Positions 57,780 through 64,000 of a DNA stretch of 64,000 nucleotides are shown in pieces. Numbering within the stretch: the stretch's first letter is position 1; the number at the start of each line of letters is the position of its first letter. The position numbers were made by a program, and so were the translations under genes. Source of the DNA: Symsagittifera roscoffensis (lineage: Eukaryota; Xenacoelomorpha; Acoela; Convolutidae); contig NC_087065.1 in NCBI RefSeq assembly GCF_963678635.1, positions 69,258,956 through 69,322,955 of the forward strand. The letters are read 5' to 3'. Below the pieces are notes generated by a model that worked only from the letters and a program-made list of their open reading frames with translations, ran no database searches and was not told the DNA's origin.

Positions 57780-58565
57780 AGCGGATCCCAAGGCTCCGGA
57801 AGTTGTTGACCCCAAGGAACTAAGTCCACCATAAACTCCAAGATGGCTCAAAAAGCACAAAACAAGTTCCACGACTGTATATCAGAGGACCGGGAAGACG
57901 GATGCAAAGGACCCAAGAAGGCATAAACGTTTGCCATTAAAAATTGAAAAATTGACTAAGCATACGGTGCAAATGGAAAAAGGGTCGTTACTAAGGCGGA
58001 GTGGTGTGTCTTGTAGATCGGCGGCTGAAGAAAGCCTAATTGAGAGTAGAAGCGAGGAGTGCACCCCAGGAAAGCCTAATTGAGAGTAGAAGCGAGGAGT
58101 GCACCCCAGGACCGAGTAGAAATGTACTTAGTAACCCGGCCTCAAGCGAATCCAACAAGTATAAGCGCAAAGCCGAGAAGAACCGAACCGCAATGGAAAC
58201 GCAAGAAGAATGACGAAACAACGGATAGTGGAATACAGTGCGGACGAGAGCGAGGACGACGACGACGAAGATAGTGAGTGGGAAATCGAGCGAAGTGAAC
58301 CAAATATAGGTGCAGCGAACGAAGGAAAGGATGTACCGTCGGTTAGGGAGAATTCACCACGACCCGTCGGTGGAAAACGAAATAAAAACCAGTGTGAAAC
58401 AGCGACGAGGAAATCAACACGATAGAGACCCGGAGTTGACAAAATGGGGGGGGGGGTTATGATCCACCGAATAGAACACAAATGAGGAAACTGACAAGAA
58501 AAAAAAGGAGAAAAATAAACCTTAAGAGAGGTTTGGCGGATGAGAAAACTCAATGTAAACTAAAA
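57780..58565 (+). pseudogene. retroelement-like ORF remnant, copy 1 (40 bp internal duplication)
   Basis: Same sequence as 59908-60665 but broken further: the 40 bp unit starting AAAGCCTAATTGAGAG occurs twice in tandem (58031-58070 and 58071-58110), and a TAG replaces the CAG codon at about 58423 before the G-run. The reading 'MTKQRIVEYSADESEDDD' begins at 58210. See the second copy for interpretation. Confidence 0.45.
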
Positions 58566-59721
58566 CTTAACTAGTACTTTTATACAATACCAAATAGTAA
58601 CAATGAGTTGATAAATTTTATCTACGCTCTAAAATTTATTTGTGGTTGCCCGAATGAGTTATAGCAAAAATTTATTATAGCAAAATCTGGTTAAATCTGG
58701 TTAGTTATAGCAAAAATATTCCGAGATACTGTGGTCGAAATAGTTAAATCTGGTTAATTATAGCAAAAATATTCCGAGATACTGTGGTCGAAATAGTCGA
58801 AGCAAAAGATGAGTCGAGCATGGTAAATAAACTATTGGGGTTAGGAAATCAGCAGCAGTTGAAATTAGAATTAAAACAAACCTTCGAACAGTAGTTGGCG
58901 CTTTTACAACGCATGCATCTTTTAGCGTCGGATTTGCCACAAACTTCACAGTTCATTCTGATATCTGAGCCAGTTTAACCCAGAAAAAGAAAAACTATGA
59001 AAATGTCATTGAAATGATTGCTCTTCTAACAAAAGTACCAGACAGGTCGATAAACAAAACAAAGGAAATTTATAAATTTACATTTCGCAAATCAACTTTG
59101 ATAGCTTTTATTGTTGGTTTAAATCGTGTTATTTAATAACTCGACAACTTTGAGATTTTGGAGTGATGTTTTATATATATATATATTTTATATTTGGTTT
59201 GAAATAAGTCGTGTTAGAAAGAAATTTTTTAAACTCACAAGCTGAATTTTATCCTGGTTTTGCCATCTAGTCAAAATATTGTTAAATTTTTCCGAGAGTA
59301 TCACAGAATTCAACCCATTCATTTGGTTTTTTAAACTTGAGTATTCTTTGCTTATTTCAAAACAAGTTGAGGCCACAGACTAAGTTGACAATTGTAGTTG
59401 AATTCTCAAAATTTCTCAAAATTTTGCAGTTGATTTCCCGGACTAAAAGTCTTTTTTTTTAGCTGCTCGGAAACTCAAAGTATATATTTAAACATATCCC
59501 TTATAATATCTACTCAAAGAACCCATCTAAATAAAACATTTAGTTATTCTTCTACAGGTTTTATTTAACCTCATCTAACCTTCTTTTAGCATTGTATTTA
59601 TTCTTTAAGCTTCACGTCTGTTTTGTGAATGCAACAGCTGAAGTTCTAGAGCTCGCTTAGTGTCGCAAGCTCCAATTTGCTTATATTTTGATTGGTTCCC
59701 AAGTCGAGATTTTTCACCTAA

Positions 59722-59906
59722 CTTGAAGCAAGATTTGAGCGGTTTGAGCGTTTTTTTTTAGACAATTACGCTCAAAATCTTGCTTCAAAATGAGCGGTTC
59801 GAGCAGTTTTTTTAACGGTTTATCTAAAAAACTGCTCAAAAATCGCGCAAGATTTGAGCGGTTTATCTAAAAAAAAAACGCTCAAAAACCGCTCAAACCG
59901 CTCATT
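59722..59906. repeat. hairpin-rich GAGCGGTT array, locus 2
   Basis: Copy of 57533-57775 lacking about 60 bp around the AATCTTGCGCAATATTTGAG segment, a deletion between complementary/repeated words within the array. Confidence 0.8.
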
Positions 59907-59907
59907 G

Positions 59908-60665
59908 TGGTAGCGGATCCCAAGGCTCCGGAAGTTGTTGACCCCAAGGAACTAAGTCCACCATAAACTCCAAGATGGCTCAAAAAGCACAAAACAAGTT
60001 CCACGACTGTATATCAGAGGACCGGGAAGACGGATCCAAAGGACCCAAGAAGGCATAAACGTTTGCCATTAAAAATTGAAAAATTGACTAAGCATACGGT
60101 GCAAATGGAAAAAGGGTCGTTACTAAGGCGGAGTGGTGTGTCTTGTAGATCGGCGGCTGAAGAAAGCCTAATTGAGAGTAGAAGCGAGGAGTGCACCCCA
60201 GGACCGAGTAGAAATGTACTTAGTAACCCGGCCTCAAGCGAATCCAACAAGTGTAAGCGCAAAGCCGAGAAGAACCGAACCGCAAAGGAAACGCAAGAAG
60301 AATGACGAAACAACGGATAGTGGAATACAGTGCGGACGAGAGCGAGGACGACGACGACGAAGATAGTGGGTGGGAAATCGAGCGAAGTGAACCAAATATA
60401 GGTGCAGCGAACGAAGGAAAGGATGTACCGTCGGTTAGGGAGAATTCACCACGACCCGTCGGTGGAAAACGAAATAAAAACCAGTGTGAAACAGCGACGA
60501 GGAAATCAACACGACAGAGACGCGGAGTTGACAAAATGGGGGGGGGGTTATGTTCCACCGAATAGAACACAAATGAGGAAACTGACAAGAAAAAAAAGGA
60601 GAAAAATAAACCTTAAGAGAGGTTTGGCGGATGAGAAAACTCAACGTAAACTAAAACTTAACTAG
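59908..60665 (+). pseudogene. retroelement-like ORF remnant, copy 2
   Basis: A basic segment ('RHKRLPLKIEKLTKHTVQ', frame near 60050) leads into a Ser/Glu-rich stretch and a stop at about 60303. A second frame from 60302 gives an acidic patch ('SADESEDDDDEDSGWEIE'), then 'KSTRQRRGVDKMGGG'. After a frameshift in the G-run at 60538-60547 it continues with 'YVPPNRTQMRKLTRKKRR' to a stop at about 60663. The Ser/Thr-Arg-Arg-Arg then Tyr ending is typical of the last part of Ty3/BEL-type Pol polyproteins, so a decayed end of another LTR element is the likeliest source; a lost host gene for an acidic/basic nuclear protein cannot be excluded. Confidence 0.42.
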
Positions 60666-61007
60666 TACTTTTATACAATACCAAATAGTAACAAAGAGTT
60701 GATAAATTTTATCTACGCTCTAAAATTTATTTGTGGTTGCCCGAATGAGATAGGGACCAGTTTTGAGTTTATGTAAGTGCTATCAATTGTTCTAGATAGA
60801 CACCAGTTTGAGTTTATGTAAGTGCTATCAATTCTTCATTCTGTCTGGGGACCTGTTGTCTTGACCTTGCGATCTCTTATGTCCGATGGGATCTGAAATA
60901 AAAGAGTGCAGTAAGATTTCGATTTGATGCCTAACAGTTTGTCTTCAATACAACTTATTAACAACCTTTTTGATTTTCTAAACTTACGACTTTAACATTT
61001 TGAAACA

Positions 61008-61105
61008 AGATTTGGAGCGTAATTGTCTAAAAAACCGCAAAAAAAACCGCTCAAATCTTGAGCGGTTTTTGAGCGTTTTTTTATATATATAAAAAAATTC
61101 GCTCA
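61008..61105. repeat. hairpin GAGCGGTT element, locus 3
   Basis: AAAACCGCTCAA, ATC, TTGAGCGGTTTT is a 12 bp hairpin with a 3 nt loop, flanked by CAAGATTTGGAGCG and a TTGAGCGTTTTTTT end and a TA run. It uses the same words as loci 1 and 2 but lies outside the duplication, so the family is dispersed. Confidence 0.75.
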
Positions 61106-61359
61106 TAGATATATACAAAGATACGTACATACATCTGATTATTTGACTAACTTTACTGCGCTAAATTATTTAAGACATTTTTCCCCGTGTTTGAAGTGGA
61201 AGGTTGTTAAGTTCAGCCAACCAAAAAAAACAGGCCAACAGAAACTTTTGACATGCGATTTCCGCTGCGTTTTTCCTCTGAGTTGCCGATGAAAGAGTCT
61301 CATGCTTGCATTGTATGGAAAAGTGGCGTCGGTTACCCCTTATATATAATAACCAAAAA

Positions 61360-62770
61360 AAAACGGTGAAAATGATCAAAAACAGTCTCTAAGAATGCTG
61401 TAAATGTTTTCTGTAAGTGTGTGTTAACTTTTTGTTGTCGGTTTAGATTGAGGTGCAGTTTCGGTTATTAGTCGAATCTAAGGTCTATTGTAATTTCGCA
61501 ACGACCTCGCATAAAAAAATCGATATAGTTCCGAAGTTTCAAGAATTTTGATCTCATTGATGCTAAAAAGCCAGATTTAAATCAAATTCCGAGCCAATAA
61601 CACATGAAAATCAAGAGTGGTGGAAACGTTTTTGATGCACTGTCTTAGAAGCTTTTCGTTCGAGAACCTATATTCTATCTCGGAGCAAAAACTCAAAAGC
61701 CTTGCTTGGACCTCCTTCTAAGGTTATCTCAGCCCCCCCCCCCCCCCCCCACCTTCTCTATAGATACCAACAAAAAATCATGTGAAAATGAGAAAATTAG
61801 CTTAAGTGTTCTGCTAAAATGCGGGAAACTTTTGCGGCCGATTTAGATTTTGCGGTTCGGTTTGTTTTTGGTAAGGTCCGTTCATTATATTTTTGCAACA
61901 GTTTCAATTAGAAAATGGATATGGTCCGCGAATTTCTAGAACTTTCGTCTCGTTGATGATAAAATGCCTGTTTTCAAATCAACTTCGGAGTCAATTAACT
62001 TTTTTCTAATGTACGAACATGGAAACTTTTTAGTGATCGAATCAACTTTATGCACTTTACTGGAAGTTTCTCTCTGAGAACCTCCATTCTATCTCGGATA
62101 AAAAAAATTAGGAGCCTTGTTTAGAGCCTCCCAGGGTTATCACTGCGTCTTACTTCTCTATAGATAGATACCAAGTAAAAAACTTTTAAAATGAGAAAAG
62201 TAATTAGTCCGATCTGAGGTCTATCCATATTTGTGCAACAATTTCACTTAAAAATGAATACAGTTCCGGAACTCTCAGAATTTTGTTTCGTTGATGCTCA
62301 AATCCTTAATTTTGAACCCAATTTGGAGCCGATTAATGGAAAATCTTCATATCTCGAAACAAAAACTCAATAACCTTATTTGGACCTCATTCCAGGCGGG
62401 TTATATCTGCGCCTTGCTTCCCTATTGATAGATATCAACTAAAAAGGTGAAAAAGAGAACAATTAGCCTTGAATGTTGTGTAGAAATAAGGGAATTTTTG
62501 CTTGCCCATTTAGATTGAGCGCTACGTTTGCTAAGTGCGTCTATTTATATTGTTCTTGCAACGACTGCCTTTAACAAATTGATGTAAATCCGGATGTTCT
62601 AGAGTTTTTGTCTCGTTGATGACAAAATGCCTGATTTTGAACCAAAATCGGAGCCAATAAACAAATTTCTATTTATTGCATATGAAAAATTTTCAGTGGT
62701 CGAAACTTTTTTGATGCATTTTCTTGGTTGCTTTTTGTTCTTCGAGAATTTCTGTTTGACAACACCATTT
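61360..62770. repeat. diverged tandem satellite, four units of ~320-400 bp
   Basis: The landmark GTTGATG(A/C)TAAAATGCC recurs near 61556, 61954, 62290 and 62613. Other landmarks repeat in the same order: TCTCTATAGATA(CC), GAACCT(A/C)(T/C)ATTCTATCTCGG, and a GGAGCC(A/G)AT(T/A)AA block. Units are strongly diverged (perhaps 65-75%). A run of about 18 C at 61732-61750 is specific to one unit. No coding sense. Upstream, 60750-61007 contains two copies of GAGTTTATGTAAGTGCTATC (60763 and 60811). Confidence 0.72.
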
Positions 62771-62779
62771 TTCACTGGA

Positions 62780-63242
62780 GGTTATAAGCAGGGCAACCAC
62801 AAAATTGACTTTAAAACGTCAGTTATAGCGCTATCGAATTGACCTTAAAATGACCCTAAATTGACTTTAAAATTGACCTTAAACCTTCAAAATATGACCA
62901 AAAAACATATTCATGTAGAAATATCGAATTCAACTGGAATCTGATACACATCCCACATAGTTCACATCGGGAGTAATAAGATTTCCGATTATCAAAGAAG
63001 CTTCGAACGAGGCATGTCGCAATCGTAAATGGTCAAATACGTTGCTTACTGGCACACGTATTTCTCAGAAATGTAGGTATTAGCTAGACAATTTCTGAGA
63101 AAGACCAAAAGTTGACTTTATACATACGAGAAACAGCATTTATAGCAGTTTGGTGAAATTTCAAACAGCAATGTTAATTTGGTGAAATTGACAAAACTGA
63201 CAGAATAGCAGTAATAGCAGTTATGGTTGCCCTAGTTATAAG
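62780..63242. mobile_element. hAT-like non-autonomous element with 8 bp TSD
   Basis: The element spans 62788-63234 (447 bp), with ends CAGGGCAACCA and TGGTTGCCCTA, and is flanked by exact 8 bp duplications GTTATAAG (62780-62787 and 63235-63242). An 8 bp duplication plus CAGGG-type termini is characteristic of hAT elements. The interior holds about five direct TTGACC/TTTAAA units of 12-16 bp (62802-62885) and no transposase, so it would need a transposase from elsewhere. Confidence 0.85.
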
Positions 63243-63771
63243 GTGAGCAGGTGAAAAGTGAGTCTATAATCAAAAATCAACTCAATAGAGACACCTGAAG
63301 TCAACCTGCTTGTATATACAATTAAAAAACCTCATTTTATTGCTCAACTCAAAACACATTCAGATTTCATGTTGATTCCTCAGCTCAAAATTCGTTTATA
63401 TGCATTTAGATTGCTATAAAGCTCTTAAGAAAAGCAATTATTATTATTTTTTCAATTGTGATTACTAGGAAAAGTAGTTAGCCAATTTTTTTTTGCATGT
63501 TTGTGGTCGTCAACAATCTTACCCGGTTCTCCATTTTCAAATCAGTCTGTTTTTAGAGCAGTATGCTGAGTGGGCTTCATTTGGTAGCAATAAAACAAAA
63601 TTTACACAGTGGCAAAAGACCTGTCTGCAACCATGTTGAGCTTACATGTAATCTCTGTCTGTATTCGTCGTTGATTTTTGCCCTTTGAAAATTTGTCAGT
63701 GCTCTGGGTTCATTGAAAATAAGGCAAATAACTTTATCTCCCGAAAGATAAAGTAAATTTGTTGGCATTAG

Positions 63772-63779
63772 TATAAAAT
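63772..63779 (+). promoter_or_regulatory. TATA-like box upstream of MYND gene
   Basis: TATAAAAT about 47 bp before the ATG at 63819, at a distance that would allow a very short 5' leader. Position and sequence only. Confidence 0.4.
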
Positions 63780-63818
63780 ATAGTTTTCTCGATCACCAAA
63801 CATAAGTTGAGTTTAATT

Positions 63819-63893
63819 ATGAATTGCAAAGTATGCAGTAAAGCAGATGCTAGAAGATGCTTAGGCTGCAAAAAGGTCAGCTACTGCTCAAAG
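63819..63893 (+). CDS. MYND zinc-finger protein, exon 1 (gene runs off the window)
   Basis: The ATG at 63819 opens 25 codons with Cys pairs in MYND spacing: 'MNCKVCSKADARRCLGC' then 'KKVSYCSK'. This ends at a clean donor, AAG|GTATGT at 63894. A MYND finger needs another Cys/His set, so the next exon (phase 0) should begin like 'ECQKSDWKNHKSIC', exactly where the minus-strand MYND gene exon at 39074 begins. The gene is thus probably a paralogue of, or once joined to, the gene at 37377-39074. The rest lies beyond 64,000. The exon is too short to be seen as an ORF, but motif, donor and start agree. Confidence 0.72.
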
Positions 63894-64000
63894 GTATGTA
63901 CATTCAGTTCACATTTAAATTGTACTAATTTGTAATAATGTTAGCTGGGGCCCAAAATGAGTCTCTGAACAAAATTTTTGGGTATCTCATTTAACGTTGG

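Larger units (their letters stand above)
56567..58658. repeat. tandem duplication III, copy 1 (~2.1 kb)
   Basis: Right part of duplication II plus unique DNA to CGAATGAG at 58658. It recurs at about 58700-60749. Offset at the right end is 2,091 bp. Confidence 0.85.
58659..60749. repeat. tandem duplication III, junction (58659-58790) and copy 2
   Basis: The junction is complex. TTATAGCAAAAAT and TATAGCAAAATCTGGTTA fragments precede two consecutive copies of a ~56 bp piece (AAATCTGGTTA(G/A)TTATAGC ... GGTCGAAATAG) at about 58689-58744 and 58745-58796. Colinear sequence then follows to CGAATGAG at 60749. Confidence 0.85.

Noticed and set aside
58128-58553. 141-residue minus-strand ORF rich in Ser/Phe/Leu
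   Set aside because: Antisense to the acidic GACGAC run and basic segment of the retroelement remnant; composition is a mirror of it.

Overview
This is a 64 kb stretch of AT-rich metazoan (probably invertebrate) nuclear DNA. That call rests on a Mediator subunit gene with spliceosomal introns, a nuclear gene for a mitochondrial-type aspartyl-tRNA synthetase, a TIR-HEAT protein, MYND zinc-finger genes with canonical GT/AG splice sites, and an abundance of animal-style transposable elements (Ty3-like LTR element, LINE, tRNA-derived SINE, hAT-like short elements). I could not fix the phylum from the sequence.

Layout. 0.2-5.0 kb: MED29 (intersex) on the minus strand, with introns full of a dispersed repeat and a SINE. 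5-11.8 kb: repeats only, including a foldback element with ~540 bp arms and an apparently exact 2,060 bp tandem duplication that cuts through it, then two short inverted-repeat elements. 12-16 kb: the best protein-coding stretch, with mitochondrial-type AspRS (minus) and a TIR-HEAT protein (plus) diverging from a 330 bp spacer. 16.6-18.8 kb: two ~890 bp direct repeats. 19.4-27.4 kb: a visibly GC-richer, decayed coding island on the minus strand whose long frames carry scattered stops. It encodes a coiled-coil protein and a GDSL/SGNH-hydrolase-like protein, but I could find no polymerase, integrase or transposase in it. 27.8-33 kb: AT-rich DNA with a large imperfect inverted repeat. 33-35.6 kb: LINE remnant and tandem repeats. 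36.4 kb: an exact-period 20 bp array. 37.4-39.1 kb: the 3' part of a MYND-finger gene (minus).

43.1-50.4 kb: a complete but disabled Ty3-like LTR retrotransposon with target-site duplication CTATG. From inside its pol gene rightward the DNA has been tandemly duplicated (46.6-52.1 kb to 52.1-57.5 kb), and the right edge of that duplication has been duplicated again (56.6-58.7 kb to 58.7-60.7 kb). 57.5-61.1 kb also holds hairpin-rich GAGCGGTT arrays and the end of another retroelement-like ORF. 61.4-62.8 kb: a diverged tandem satellite. 62.8-63.2 kb: a clean hAT-like element with an 8 bp target-site duplication. The window ends in exon 1 of a second MYND-finger gene (plus).

The genes do not form a pathway together. 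What ties the window together is repeat-driven remodelling: three tandem duplications with short filler or templated junctions, inverted repeats, and decayed elements around a few ordinary genes. The most promising leads are the decayed SGNH-containing island, the TIR-HEAT protein that keeps the NADase-type glutamate, the LTR element with its long Pol tail, and the two half MYND fingers in opposite orientation.
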